DNA of 64,000 nucleotides from Endomychus coccineus. Its lineage: Eukaryota; Arthropoda; Insecta; Coleoptera; Endomychidae. The notes under the pieces were generated by a model. The model was given only the letters and a program-made list of their open reading frames with translations, did not search any database and was not told where the DNA came from. The position numbers were made by a program, and so were the translations under genes. This document shows, one piece after another, positions 47,701 through 59,053 of this stretch (the first letter of the stretch is position 1; every line of letters begins with the position of its first letter). The stretch is from positions 35,258,297-35,322,296 of the forward strand of contig OY294068.1 of NCBI GenBank assembly GCA_958510875.1. Reading direction: 5' to 3'.

Positions 47701-50700
47701 GAAAATATAAAAGTGTTAATGTGACTTATTTCCCGAGAATTTTAAAAAGAAGAAAAAATATATAAAATAAAAAAGAAAATTCATTCAACTGTTAATGTTC
47801 ATTAAATTGTAGTTGATAAATTACATACATTAAGAATTGATTTACGCTAAGAATTAAGTCAAATAAAAATCTATATAAATGAGGATAATATAAACATAAA
47901 TCAAAATTATATACCTTTGCATCCATTATTTAAAAAATTCGGTGAAATCAACAATAAATGACTATAATGACATTAAATTAAATATTATATAAAAATACTA
48001 TAAATAATACATTAATAACTTGAACTTTTAATCATATTTGTTAATTATAATATGTGTGGATCAAATAATTCGTGCACCCTACTCCGCTCAATACAAAGCA
48101 AATATTTTTTAACTTTGATTTTAAAAGTTTTGATTGAGAGTGACTCATGTTTTATATTATCTGGAAGTGAGTTATATAACCTTGATGACAGGTAAGTATG
48201 GCATCTTTGTTTTTCCAGCGACATTGGTTTTTGACAGTAATTTTGCTCACCTCTAGTTGAATATTGATGTTCTACTATTGGTAGAGTTTTTATTTTTGTG
48301 ATGGTAAGTAACAACATGTAAAAAGTATATTTGTCTAATATCTAACATCTTGGTTTCAGAAAAAAATAGTTTTGTCTTTATAGTACAATATTTTCAAAAA
48401 CAGTTTCTGTAAAATTTACAGCTTTTTCAAATGAGTATCAGCCAAACCACCCCAACTCAATACTCCGTATGATCAAAGACATTCCACTCTTATCGACTCT
48501 TAAAAACAACATTTTAACATAGAAGCTTATGGGGACGTGGTTAAATCTTCAAATTAAAAAAAACTTTTTTTTTAATGGAATAACATTATTACGAAAATAT
48601 TCTGTGCAATATTGAGCGAGTCCCACTAATTATTTCTATGAAGAAATAGCTGAACTAACTTTTAAAAACACGAAAAGAGTCGAGGAAAGCTATACGATTA
48701 TTATTTTTACATGTGTTTATGTATAAAACTCCAGTCGGCAATATTTACAGCGTTTCCAGGCCTCCGCTTGCCTCTCTTATATTTCCCCCCGCTAACACTA
48801 CCGAACCTCCTTAAATGACTCTGTTAAACATACTAAATATCTGATCTAGCTATTTGTAATACACAATAAAAGATAAATAATTTGAATGTAGCAAGGGAAT
48901 GAGAAGTAGTATTGAGAGAAGTAATCAAACTTCACTCTTAATTTTGTATTGTTTGTTTACAATTCTTTAAATATTATTCAAGTTGTTTAGATACGATGGT
49001 GTGAAATATAAAACTTTTTGACCACTTCAGGCAAATATACGATTAATCATTCAGTAAAAATATACAATTTATTTCTTCAGCAATTAAAAATAATGCTATG
49101 ACAACAAATAATTCATTTCCAAATTTTACTAATCCTTATTAAATTCCGGTTAAAATTTGTTACAGTGATATCTCAATAAAAAATTGATTATCAAAAAGAA
49201 TTGCAATATTATATAAGTTGACAAGTTATTCAGAGCTTATCCAGGTCAACACTATTTAGCCAAGTTTATAATTTATTCCCACTTAAAAACTTTTATAAGA
49301 ACTGAATTTAAATTTCCAATCAAAAGCTAACCCAAACACAATGTTTTTACTATATAAATAATTTCAGCTGTAATAATGTTTCTGTCAACGTTAGTGCATA
49401 ATATGATATTAAAAATATTTGTGTAAAACTTTAAATGTCAATGTCATTAATAAATGTACAAAATAGTATAATTGAGATTAATATGAAATAAAATTAATTT
49501 GTGTGTAATAATAATTATATGTTATGTATAATATTAATGTGTAATTTGAAGTTTTTGCATTGTTTGTTTACAATACTTTTATCATATTTTCAAGTTGTTT
49601 AGATACGATGGTGTGAAATGTAAAACTTTTTGACCACTTCAGGCAAATATATGATTACTCATTCATTAAAAATAAACAATTTATTTCTTCAGCATTTAAA
49701 AATAATGCTGACAACAGATAATTGATTTCCAAATTTTATTAATCCATAATAAATTCCAGTTAAAATTTGTTATAGCGATGTCTAAATAAAAAATTGATTA
49801 TCAAAACAAGTTGCAATATTATATAAGCTCAGTTTATAATTTATTCCCACTTAAAAACTTTTCTAAGAACTGAATTTAAATTTCCAATCAATAGCTAACC
49901 CAAAACACAATGTTTTTACTATATAAATAAATAATTTCAGGTGTAATAATGTTGATGACTTCAAACAGGATTTAATAAGTCTAGTTTCTGTCAACTTTAG
50001 TGCATAATATGACATTAAAAATATTTATGTGTAATAATTTTAAATGTTATTAATAAATGTACAAATTTGTATAATCAAGATTAATATGAAATAAAATTAA
50101 TTTGGGTATAGTTATAATAATTATATGTTATGTATAATATTAATGTGAATTTGAAGTTTATTTAACTTTTTTTATAGCATTTTATTGAGCGATGTGTGTA
50201 AAAATTAAATGTGAGACTGTTCTAATAATACTTTGGATAAATATCGTATTTTCGTTTTTATATGGTAGAGGATGATCTACAGAACGTTGTCTTTTCCAAT
50301 ACGATGGTTTAACCAAAATTAAATTATTTCATTAATCAATATATTTTTGTAGAATTGTTCCATTAAATTTGTAGATGATCAAAGGATGGCAGGTTGAATT
50401 GAAGCTACTGAAAAGATTTTTTTACTCCCGGTTATAGAAAATTAAAACATTTATTGATACTAAATATCTCTTACTTTATCAAAAAATGCATAGTCGTTGA
50501 GAGTTCCATATTTGCCAGCTTCTGCCAGTGTCACATCTCTGCAAGATGACATCTTGTGCTTCTTTGGAGGTGGTGCATCTCTGTGCATTATGCCAGGATA
50601 GGGAGGCGACCGTTTGACTTGCCCAGACAGGTGGCTCGGTTTGTGAGGTATATGTCTTTCTACAATATGTTCTCGGAATGGTGGTTTAACTGGTTGCTTT

Positions 50701-53700
50701 TTAACAACAGGCGAATGTTCCAAAATTGGTGTTTGGTTAATGTGGCTCGTAGCATCAGGTAAAAATTGCCCAAACTCGGCCAATAAATCACTTTGGTTCT
50801 CAAACAACTTAGCTACCTGACTGTATACTTCTTGCTCTGTCAAATGTTTACCACCCAAACCACCACTAGACGTTTCTTTTAAGGTCCGCTGTTCTTTTTG
50901 ATAAGTGTGTAGAATTTCGAGGAATCTTTTGTACTTTTCTGGTTGTCCCTGGAATCGATTCTGTAACAATTTTACCTCATTAGTTTTGAACAATTCAAAA
51001 AACTCAATAAAAGTGATTTAAAAAAACTCATTTCTATGACAAAAAAAAATCAATAAAAGTTAGCACTCACTTTTTATTCAAACCCTTAAAGAATCAATAT
51101 TTATTCATTAATTTTCCCAATTGTTCCAACAGATATGATTTGAAGACTTGAAATAGTATCTTACTTAGAGCAACTAGTTTCAAACAATCGTGTAAAAATT
51201 CGTATCATTCATTTGCCAGCCACTATTGGAGATATTGCATTTGAAAATTGCAATCAATTTTTTTTTATTTTCGTATTTAGAGCACATAAGTATATGAGAA
51301 AAATATTTCATAATTAAACTGAAGCCTTAAATGACAAGGCACAAATAGACAATATCTAACATTATAAGGTTTAAAAAAAATTGTTCAATTTTGTTCTAAA
51401 AACAGTGCAATGCAACATATTTTGGCAATATAGATAGAAAGAAACAATCTCCTTTATTCACTAAAAATACTGTAGAAGTACTGAGGAGCTTTCAGCTATC
51501 AAGTAGCCATCATCAGAATTATATTTTTAATGCATAAGGGTTGTTTCTTTTTGTGTTATAGTGTATCCACAGTGTGAACTCTTTTATAGTTTATTTGTAA
51601 TATATTTTGGATTATTACTTTGAGTAATGACACATCAAATTTTACAAAAAGTTTGAAAAGAATTGATTTTATCAACTGGAATCTTTCCTAATCAACTCAA
51701 AAAATCAGTCGTTACGTCTATTTTTAAATCAGGAAACAAAGAACAAGTTTAAAATTCAAATAAACCATCAAATTAAAGCTTGCCTTATTCTAATCTCAAA
51801 AGCAATTATGATTGATCCCTTTCTGTAATATTACTACTTCATTTTGCCTATTATTTAATGATGAACATAATGAAAACCCCATCACATCATTTTATAAATA
51901 AATAAATATTTATTGATTCATTGGCTCATTATATGTACACAACAGTTCACGGTTGAATAATTTTTAATTTGGAACCATTGCTTAAAATAGCAGTATTTTA
52001 AAGAGCAAAACGATTTTTTTCAATGGACTATATGTGATAACTCTGGCGAAACCCCTTCAAATAACTTTCAATATCTCTCTATCATCAGGAACATTCCCTG
52101 AGTTTTGGAAACAAAGTTTTCTCACTCGAATCCATAAATCGGGAGCTAGAGATGATATAAAGAATTATCGTCCCGTGAGTAGGCAATCTGAAATACCCAA
52201 ATTACTTGACTGTTTGATTACTAAGAAACTTACTCATGACACAAGGAACATAATTAATGAAAACCATGTTGGCTTCACTTCAGGAAGATACACCAACACA
52301 AATTTAATTAGTTATCAACATTTTAAACAGTTTGGAGGAAAGGCACCAGGTTGACTCTATTTATACTGACTTTCCAAAAGCATTTGATAGTCAATCATGA
52401 CCTTCTAATTGCAAAACTCTCTGCGTTAGGCATTGACAGTAACTTTTTGAACTGGATCGAATCTTATTTGAGAGGTAGAACTCAGGGTCAAATATGCTGG
52501 TTCTGTGTTATCAGAAATTTCGGTAACATCTGGGGTTCCCCAGGGATCCCATATAGGTCCACTACTCTTTTTATTATTTATTAATGATATATCAGAAGTA
52601 ATACAACACAACTGCTATTTGATGTTTGCGGATGACTTCAAACTCTATAGGATCATTGACAATGTCTGTGATGCTGAACTGTTGCAAATAGATTTGAGCA
52701 ATCTGGCCCGTTGGTGCGATATAAATATGCTTCATCTAAATATAAGCAAATGCTATCAAATCACATTTTCGAGAATTATGAATCCAATTCAATACTCTTA
52801 CCAAATGAAAAATGTTAATTTGTCAGTGGCTGATAGTGTTCGAGATCTTGGCATATTATTTGCTTCCAAGTAACATTTAAGACACACATTGATAATATTG
52901 TTTCTAAATCATTTAAATTATTGGGGTTCATTGCAAGATCTTCAGACAAATTTTCCCTATACACTTCTAAAATATTATACTGCTCTCTTGTTCGATCAGT
53001 TATTGAATATAATTGAATGATATGGTGTCCATTTTATCAAGCGGATATCAATAGAATTGAGAGTTCAAAATAAATTCTTAAGGTCATGTGCATTCAAACT
53101 TGGATATCAAAGGGGAGATTATGAATATTCTGACATTTTGAACATCTTAAATTTATCAAGATTGGAACATCGAAGAGCTGAAATAGACTTGAGAGTTCTG
53201 CACAAGGTTATAAATGGAGCTATAAGTTGTCCTAATTTAATTGAACTCTTTAATCTGAATGAAAATCCCAGAAGAACAAGAATTTCAGAACTGTTCATGG
53301 TTCCTCATCACCGTACGAATTATGGCCAAAATGAGCCAATTACAAGGATAGCTAAATTGGCAAATAAAAATAGTGAAATTATTGATCTATTTGATACATC
53401 TACATATTCATTCAAAAATCAAATGAGGCACATTAATTTGTTGTAACTCAGTATTAGTTGATTATGATTATAATTGTAGATAAGGTGGCGTAAAAATTGT
53501 CTCTTAAATATTAATGTTTTTTATAAATTGGCATGTCCGTATATAAATAAATAAATAATATGGTAATTAATTGTTTCCAAAAATCATGACTGTTAAATAA
53601 AATTGTTATTCAGCCACTTACCTTAATTTTATTCACATAATTTATAGCGTGATTGAATTCCACAGGCTGATTTTGGGGAGTTTCTGAGTGTCCTTGAAGA

Positions 53701-54578
53701 GCTTGATTGACTGCAGCTTGTGCAGCTGAGAATGATAATGAGTTGTAAGTAGGAGCACCACTGCCATAATTAGTAGAATGATGGATTATTGGTTGTGAAG
53801 GTGGAGCTTGTGGTGCCACTGGAGGAATATGTGAAGGTAGAGATAGGGGTTGTGACGGTGGTGGACCCGGTGGTTGTCCACCACCAGACATATTAATAAT
53901 CCCTGATCCCTTCATTATCATAGACGATTTATGTTGATTGTCAGATTGCATGGTACCAGTGGGACTAGGCATACTAACAGATACTTGAAATGCATAACCT
54001 TGATCACTTCGTTGAACTTCTATCTTATATCCTGGTGGTAAGAATGTATTAAATCCAACTATTAGATCCGGAAAACCTTTGAATAAATTAGACACTCTTT
54101 GAATAACACCAGGCGTGTCAATACTTTGACTTTTAAATTCTTTCATAATGTCTAAAAAGTCATTATACACTTGTGGTTTATTATTAAACTTGTACTTCAC
54201 AAGATCCAAATATGATAATGCATCTTCAACTTTGAGACGATGAAAATTACTCCCGGGTGATTGTTGTTGTTCTTGAAGAGGGGCAGCAGGGGGAGATGCG
54301 ATAGTTCCATGAAGCTGAGAATGATTGCCAACAACTAGAGGCTGCATGCCTGGAGGTTTCCCAGCATGTGGAACTGAAGCAGTTGGCATGGTACCGTAAT
54401 TAACTGGTGGTGTTGGAGGATAAATTCCAGACTGCATGCCCTCACTGACTATTTTCACAGAACCAGCGCTCGGATAAGCTAATGTAGTAGCAGTGCTACT
54501 CAGTGAATGGCGATAGAGGGTGCCTGGTAATATTCCACTTCCTTCCTTCACTGGCTCATCCACACGCAAACGTTTCAT
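29753..54578 (-). CDS. Sin3A: SIN3A, paired-amphipathic-helix transcriptional co-repressor scaffold
   Basis: It tethers class I histone deacetylases to DNA-bound repressors in the nucleus. Seven coding exons: 54578-53622, 50960-50475, 46525-45650, 40134-39897, 39837-39647, 33939-32896 and 29989-29753, about 1342 residues, every junction in phase. PAH1 is at about 115-186 ([20 protein letters not shown]), PAH2 at about 305-388 split by intron 1 ([19 protein letters not shown]), and PAH3 at about 478-540 ([19 protein letters not shown]). The HDAC-interaction domain occupies about 560-773 ([21 protein letters not shown]). The C-terminal region has [18 protein letters not shown] and [17 protein letters not shown]. 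The Pro/Gln-rich N-terminus starts MKRLRVDEP. The final TGA overlaps a good donor (C|GTGAGT at 29756), so longer isoforms are possible. Introns are crowded with mobile DNA. Confidence 0.94.
30343..32782. mobile_element. Giant foldback element, 2.4 kb, in SIN3A intron 6
   Basis: Arms of about 1.15 kb each are inverted copies from tip (TAGTCCAAGCAATAGACG, and TAGTCCAAGCAACAGACG after reverse complement) to a centre near 31550. Landmarks on both arms are GTTTCATGCAACTCGATCCG and, inverted, CGGATCGAGTTGCATGAAAC. The tip resembles that of the 6223-7045 element. No transposase frame; the ORF at 31685-31909 is one arm only. Confidence 0.85.
34052..35014 (+). mobile_element. Tc1/mariner-like TIR element carrying dispersed repeat A
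   Basis: It begins CCGGGATATCAAAAATTATC and ends with the inverse, with TA on both sides (34050-34051 and 35015-35016). The left arm continues through GTGGTTGTGGAATCTAAAAC. The interior, 34260-34950, is a copy of repeat A. No transposase. It sits in SIN3A intron 5. Confidence 0.8.
34260..34950 (+). repeat. Dispersed repeat A, copy 2
   Basis: Same sequence as copy 1 (24140-24850), here nested between the inverted arms of the 34052-35014 element. Confidence 0.7.
35836..36192 (+). CDS. Unassigned 118-residue ORF in SIN3A intron 5
   Basis: This frame is antisense to SIN3A. The C-terminal half ([12 protein letters not shown], then [15 protein letters not shown]) distantly recalls a DM9-type repeat, but the match is too loose to name. 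No splice partners or promoter seen. It could be a decayed gene fragment or chance. Confidence 0.2.
   Translation: MEIINDIYLQRRATLYPKLNNLLLDNRFNTILLMLLDECLTIFEYISLLRATNGIYRYILGSEWIPRTIIGDSLKSGTQTGCCFISRVIYSGKVYASWFANSVPVFDLAIIGRPGLWR
36213..36920 (+). repeat. Tandem repeat, about 300-bp unit, 2.3 copies
   Basis: Units begin near 36213, 36515 and 36808 at TCAGAAGTCAA/TCAGAAGACTA. They share CAGACTAATGTATTTTTG and GAATACATGTAGA, and TCTTCAGAATGAAGA. The third unit is truncated. Intronic and non-coding. Confidence 0.75.
37863..39292. mobile_element. Foldback element in SIN3A intron 5
   Basis: Left arm 37863-38165 (TGTTCTGCCTAACCTT at the tip) is inverted at 38988-39292 (AAGGTTAGACAGAACA). Both carry GCAAATAGCAGTCAAACAGTC or its complement. 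The centre holds two related direct copies (about 38400-38590 and 38690-38880) with GAGGGTGCC(G/A)ATCGACT. No transposase. Confidence 0.75.
40285..42580 (+). repeat. Satellite-like tandem array, about 310-bp monomer
   Basis: The landmark AATACACAAGAAA recurs at 40822, 41133, 41443, 41759, 42069 and 42386 (spacings 311, 310, 316, 310 and 317). A partial monomer before 40415 is interrupted by the 40416-40814 element. Monomers two apart are more alike than neighbours. A diverged single copy lies at 48855-49005. It is in SIN3A intron 3. Confidence 0.9.
40416..40814. mobile_element. 399-bp Tc1/mariner-type MITE inserted in the satellite
   Basis: The ends are CCGGGATGTCTAAAATTATC and, inverted, CCGGGATATCAAAAATTATC. 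Inverted arms run about 170 bp each (CTATTTATTTCAGTTGTAAA within). TA flanks both sides (40414-40415 and 40815-40816). It shares its ends with the 34052-35014 element. Confidence 0.88.
42621..42913. mobile_element. Penelope-like element termini in inverted pair
   Basis: The left end AAATTCTCAGTAAATAGG and right end (inverted CCCATTTCCCGAGAATTT) are the same terminal sequence facing in. Just inside each is a motif with GATGATGGTCGTG...GAAACGTAC, a degenerate hammerhead core. No coding remains; about 100 bp lies between the pair. Confidence 0.6.
43500..44850 (+). pseudogene. Non-LTR retrotransposon (Jockey/CR1-like) reverse transcriptase fragment
   Basis: Translated pieces show RT motifs in order: [20 protein letters not shown] near 43542, [13 protein letters not shown] near 43640, [20 protein letters not shown] near 43800 and the palm FADDGTLH near 43900. 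Frames shift several times. The chain is cut at about 44100-44395 by another retroposon tail and then resumes with [15 protein letters not shown]. It is in SIN3A intron 3, antisense to the gene. Confidence 0.7.
44103..44395 (-). repeat. Retroposon 3' end inserted in the RT fragment
   Basis: A (TTTA)n run at the start (TTTATTTATTTATTTACATT) followed by AT-rich non-coding sequence interrupts the LINE reading frame. This looks like the A-rich tail end of another non-LTR copy in minus orientation. Confidence 0.45.
44850..45391 (-). mobile_element. Truncated TIR element with dispersed repeat A, copy 3
   Basis: 44850-45215 is repeat A inverted relative to copies 1 and 2. 45216-45391 is the terminal arm of the 34052-35014 family, ending TTTGATATCCCGG before TA. 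Its other terminus is missing; it abuts the RT fragment. Confidence 0.65.
47003..47743 (+). mobile_element. 5'-truncated Penelope-like element
   Basis: Inverted tips of about 28 bp (AAATTCTCGGGAAATAGG at the left, the inverse at the right) bound an endonuclease ORF and a 3' region. The 3' region holds the hammerhead-like GTGATGATGGTCGTGAGACC followed by GAAACGTACGTAAA near 47664-47697. The core C3 is changed to G. In SIN3A intron 2. Confidence 0.7.
47045..47278 (+). pseudogene. Penelope GIY-YIG endonuclease C-terminal fragment
   Basis: Seventy-seven residues begin [20 protein letters not shown] and include [18 protein letters not shown] and [20 protein letters not shown]. This is the C-terminal part of the endonuclease domain that Penelope-like elements carry after the RT. 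The catalytic YIG part is missing at the 5' truncation. A close relative lies at 61447-61743. Confidence 0.7.
48045..48360 (-). pseudogene. Non-LTR retrotransposon ORF2 C-terminus
   Basis: The frame contains [20 protein letters not shown] and [10 protein letters not shown]. This arrangement (short Tyr-Ser-x-Arg-Leu-Tyr/Phe-Asn, LP, then a Lys-rich helix) is common at the end of Jockey/CR1-like ORF2. Only the tail survives, followed by AT-rich 3' sequence. Confidence 0.55.
49000..50180 (+). repeat. Tandem duplication, about 600-bp unit, two copies
   Basis: Starts near 49000 and 49600, each at TTTAGATACGATGGTGTGAAAT, with parallel text through CTTTTTGACCACTTCAGGCA and TCCCACTTAAAAACTTTT to TTATATGTTATGTATAATAT. 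The copies differ by small indels. Non-coding, in SIN3A intron 2. Confidence 0.8.
51475..51518 (-). ncRNA. Hammerhead-like motif, second family
   Basis: The minus strand reads CTGATGATGGCTACTTGATA then GCTGAAAGCTCC. It has the CUGAUGA box, a GCUA/UAGC hairpin and GAAA in hammerhead order, with the same extra U after CUGAUGA as in the Penelope copies. Stems I and III are not convincing here. Likely a relic of a Penelope-like terminus. Confidence 0.3.
51655..51750 (+). pseudogene. Small reverse transcriptase fragment
   Basis: The translation [20 protein letters not shown] then GNKEQV matches the N-terminal RT region of Jockey/CR1-like elements. It is separate from, and upstream of, the longer copy at 52027. 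Confidence 0.5.
52027..53560 (+). pseudogene. Non-LTR retrotransposon (Jockey/CR1-like), 5'-truncated, frameshifted
   Basis: Consecutive frames give [20 protein letters not shown] and [14 protein letters not shown]; then [20 protein letters not shown]; then [20 protein letters not shown] and the palm [10 protein letters not shown]; then [20 protein letters not shown] and a C-terminus ending MRHINLL at 53446. The order is complete from RT motif 0 to the ORF2 stop. The 3' UTR ends in an (ATAA)n run near 53550. At least three frameshifts. Antisense in SIN3A intron 1. Confidence 0.8.
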
Positions 54579-54597
54579 TTCAAATTACATTGAGCCG

Positions 54598-55577
54598 ACT
54601 GTAACAAAATATATATATTAAGTGTTTGTTTTCTCTTATTTCAAATTACATAATCCATTCATATAAACACCCACCAATATTGGTTTAAAACACATTTTCC
54701 CCAAACAATAAATTGCATATATCAACAATCCCAAGAATGAAATAGTATTCATTTTGATAAATAATATATACATACTACTTTGAACATACATACAAAAACT
54801 GATATATTTCAGAAAATAGTATCCGTATCTGTTAAGTTATCAGACTTTATGGTCCTGTAATGCACTTAAGTATAAGTAGGTACATCATTTGGTATGTAGA
54901 ATTGTTTGTACCAGTTTCCATGTGTATATCATATACACCAAACTAAATTTTTAATTCATCATATTCTAGATTGTTGACCAATGTGAAAACATTAACACTT
55001 CTCAATCAAAAACAGTTTGGTTCGAGGATTTTACTTATGATAATAAAGGAAAATTAGACATTACGGTAAATAGCATAATCTGAAACAGAGTGAATACTAC
55101 AATCTTATTTCAAAGAAACAGGATAATGTTTTGTGACACACTTCACGATAAGAAACAGGTAGAATTTATAACAGATGAAAAAAATTGAAGATCGTTCAAA
55201 ACATGAATATTGTCAAATTGTCCCAGTCATAATTTTATGTGTGATTAATTAATTCTCTCAAGATAAATATTTCTCAGATGATGCTAGGAATCTTTGGAAA
55301 AATTGTAATAATAACATGGTTATACAAATATTGATATTGTTGAAAGGAAATGAATTTACTCGAACGAGTACATTCAACCTCATAGTGAACAATAGGAACA
55401 CATTTTATATTAGCCATACATTTTATCTGATTATTATCTACGGGAAATTTTGATATCATCATTTTCCTTGAAGTAAACAAAATGTCAACTATGTCAAGTG
55501 TCAGCATCAGATCAAAATATCTCGACCGAATATATAATCAACCAATACTATTCAATCTAATGGAAATTAAACTTACC
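54598..55577 (-). other. Probable 5' UTR intron of SIN3A
   Basis: Twenty nucleotides before the SIN3A ATG there is a good acceptor (TTTTGTTACAG, exon from 54598). A strong donor, TTTCTCG|GTAAGT, lies upstream at 55577/55576. Another donor, GAG|GTAAGTGACAT, lies near 57793. Either could end the untranslated first exon. Confidence 0.35.
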
Positions 55578-58500
55578 GAGAAACTACATGCGAGTATTAT
55601 TTATATTTCAATGTAGATAATTCATTAAAAAACAATTACATGATAATTTCCCAGACTGCAAGCATCTATAGAATATTCAGTTAATTTGCAGAAAACTTAA
55701 ACACAAACGTGAATTTACTTTTCCTGGTAAATACATTTTGGTTATTACCAAAATATTAAACATTATAAAAGAAAACATTTCAAACGTGACAAGAAACTTT
55801 GACTTATACTGAACTAAGACTGCCATGTTGATAGCTTCGGTTCAGCTGATCGGGATACGACACGCCCACCTACTTATTTCTGGCGTAAACAAACCGGCAA
55901 CACAACAATCTCAAACGTAACGTAATCGTTTGTCGTACGTCGTATATTAACGCATACCATATAATTTAAAAGTAAGAACGCAATAACATACATATCTACC
56001 TAATACAATAATAAATATTACAGTTAACGATTGAGATGGCTTGTTTTCGTATATATATTTTTTCAATTAAAAGTGAATCATAATCCGTGGAAATTAAAAA
56101 AAATCAAAATAATGTCGTTCAACATTTAATAGTATGCAAGTATACTTCAAATTCAACTTGTTTACTTGATATTGGCCTTTAATCCTTATGCAGAGAGATT
56201 ACATAAGACAAAAATAATGAAAACATATGTGATATATAAAAAGCTAAAGCGCGCGCAACTCGTTTATTATTGGCGGTATTTTATAGTTGCGCAACAACCA
56301 CGCCAAGCTTGCAAACATCATTTTTCATTAATTTAATTGAACGTGAAAATTAATTAAAAAAATAAAATCAAACGAATTGTTAAATCAGAATTCTATTAGA
56401 TATTTAACACATGTATTTATTGATTTTATAAGAAACTTTCACGATTGACCTTGAAATACAGATCCACTAGTTTACTGTAGAAAGTTCAACCAAACCACTA
56501 ATAAAAACAATACAATAACTATCATTGAATCTAACAGTCACAACGAAATTAGGAGCTATTGTGGCAATACAGAAAATTAAACATCTGAGCAATATAATTA
56601 ATCTTTGAAAATAAAATCGGACGTATAACATTTGGTGGAATTATTAACTATTCCGACCACGTTAATCATAACAAATTATGTCATTCACAATACTATATTT
56701 TTCATCAACATCTACATTACATTCAAGAAATATTCACTATACGCCCTTCACATCGAAGGCAGTCGTCGAAAATTTACACTTTAAACACTTACATTCGTAT
56801 CATGTGCCAGTTAAATGATACATCAAAGTTCGATCCCAATAATAAAGCTTACGAAAAGTAATTATTGCAATGATGTAACACAAATTACCCATCTTGTCCT
56901 GTTCGCCGCCGACGCTAAGCTCTGAAGAAAACGGGATGGGACTTATGAGGTGTTCTCGTTTTGATGTAGTATTATTGGCAACGTCGCTTGCCCTCCAATG
57001 TTACTACCACGTTGCCAAATCCACATTCCTATGCGACCAAAATTTCCGCAACACCTTTGTGTATTGTAGTGTTGCGATCTGGCAACGTTGGATGACGAGT
57101 CCGCTCCCGCGATAGAGTAAGCAAGCTCATTATTGGACGAGCACGGAATCGATAAACCGGTGGAAGGGCACGGAACCGGACATATGAAGCGCTATTGCCA
57201 GTAATAAACCTAAACAGTGTGTTGATAAAGACTAAAATCGCATATCTCACTTTGTCAGTAAACAAATACGAATGTTATAGTAAAATTTCATAAACGCTTC
57301 TAAATATCTAGGTCGCATTACAGAAAAGTTTTTTATACAAGACACGAATCAAGAGGTAGAAGTTTGAGCCTATTTCAGAAAAATAGGTAACGTTGACGAA
57401 TTAAGATTGTATGGGCTCCTGAGCGTATAATCACGCCGCAAATTGTCCTTTATTGGAACACGCTTTCCACGGTTGCCAGGTCAGATGTTCGCAACGTCGC
57501 CAACAACAAACATCTAAATTGGGAATTAAACCAAACTTAACATACTTTACATTTTCAAATGCAAAACTCAAACAGAAAAGTTTCCTCCACCGTATGTACG
57601 TGATATAACGATATCCCACCTTTAACAAAATGTGTCTAAATTTGGATGCCGTAATAATCATACATACTACGAAAAATAAACACATTTTGAAATAATAAAT
57701 TTTCTAGAAAAGCATTATCGAAAGTATGTGAAACTGTAATTATGAACAAGGAAATTTTTCGTGGAACGCAAAGTAAGAAATATGTCACTTACCTCATAAA
57801 AGCCTCTCTAGCGTATGAATTTTCAAATTTTAGCTTATTCACCAATGCACTACGATATTTTAAGGGAAATCTCAAATTTTCACAAGGGAAAAATAATGTT
57901 TTACTGAAATTCATCAAAAGAAAATTGTGACACATTCTGTTGACAACCTCCCAGAACGATGACCGATTAGCGACTGGCTGCTTGAAAATCGCCGAAGCTT
58001 GTTTGGGCGAGTTCATTACAATGGTACAACCCAATTGGAACATATAATAATTTATTCGGGAAAAAAATTATTATGATTAAAACAGCTGTTGAGCTTTCAA
58101 AATTACATGCGAGACAAATGAATATCATTCATTTCTTTCTATTCATTTAATTGTTAAACAACAATCATAACTTGACAGGTAAGTAGACTCCCCCACGTCC
58201 TCAAATTGAACTCGTCCTAAGATTGGAACGCACTCGCCGCTGGAGCGCAATAAGCGCATGCGCAGGTCACTAGTTCTAGAGTTGTCTGGTGTAATAAGTA
58301 TTGGTTTGAAATTGAATTGAAATAGCAATTTGGTTGGAGAATAGCCTCTGCCTCTGTTGTTGTTATATTATCTATGGAATAGCCTGAATAGCGACAGCAG
58401 CAGGCGACAAATCATATGGATAATAATTTGATTTAATTCGAAAGCTAAAGCGACTAAAAAGAACAGAAATGAGCTCGCTAATATTATTTTGTATACCCGG

Positions 58501-59053
58501 TCCTCAAATTTTTATTTCATCACTTTATCCTATTTGAAGTTCTGGAAACTGTGAACTAGGTATTTATCACATCAGCATCAACAGTGACTCTAAATTTCAA
58601 TATTTTTAAACGCATGCGGCCCCGTTTGTGCTATGTAGCCAACGATTGCAATTATAATTATATGAGATTAACCATGAACTACCAAAGCTTTCGACTATTG
58701 GGTTTCGTTTCGAGTCTATTACATTTGAGATAGAGCCTAAAAATTTGTCAATTTTTGAAATGTGTGAAAGTAACTATCTCTATTACCAAGCAGCATTATT
58801 CTTCTATAATTATAAATACAAAACTAAACCACTAGGCATTTGTTTTCTTTTAAATAGTTCAACACAGTAAATGTGAATCAACTGCTTTGTGTTGGAACTC
58901 AATAATTAAAGTCGAAATTAAATACGAGTCTCCGTGGCTTCACGCACGTTACACATTAGTTCAAGCAGCACTTGATACCATCAGTTTTGAATACGTGTCA
59001 AAATCAAAATGAAAAGTGGAAACAAATTTTGAAACTCTTCCAACCTAGTTAAA
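55578..59053. promoter_or_regulatory. Shared upstream region of SIN3A and Canopy
   Basis: The two genes are head-to-head. The stretch 58200-58280 is locally GC-rich (GCGCAATAAGCGCATGCGCA) in otherwise AT-rich DNA and is a possible promoter. Several ORFs of 60-84 codons occur here without recognisable products. No element identified. Confidence 0.3.

Noticed and set aside
57431..57685. 84-codon minus ORF
   Set aside because: Low-complexity hydrophobic and Cys/Trp-rich translation of AT-rich DNA, with no domain or splice context.
57789..58043. 84-codon minus ORF ending at a good donor, as a SIN3A first coding exon
   Set aside because: The SIN3A ATG at 54578 matches the family start and has its own acceptor 20 bases upstream; the ORF shows no homology. 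The donor may still end an untranslated exon.
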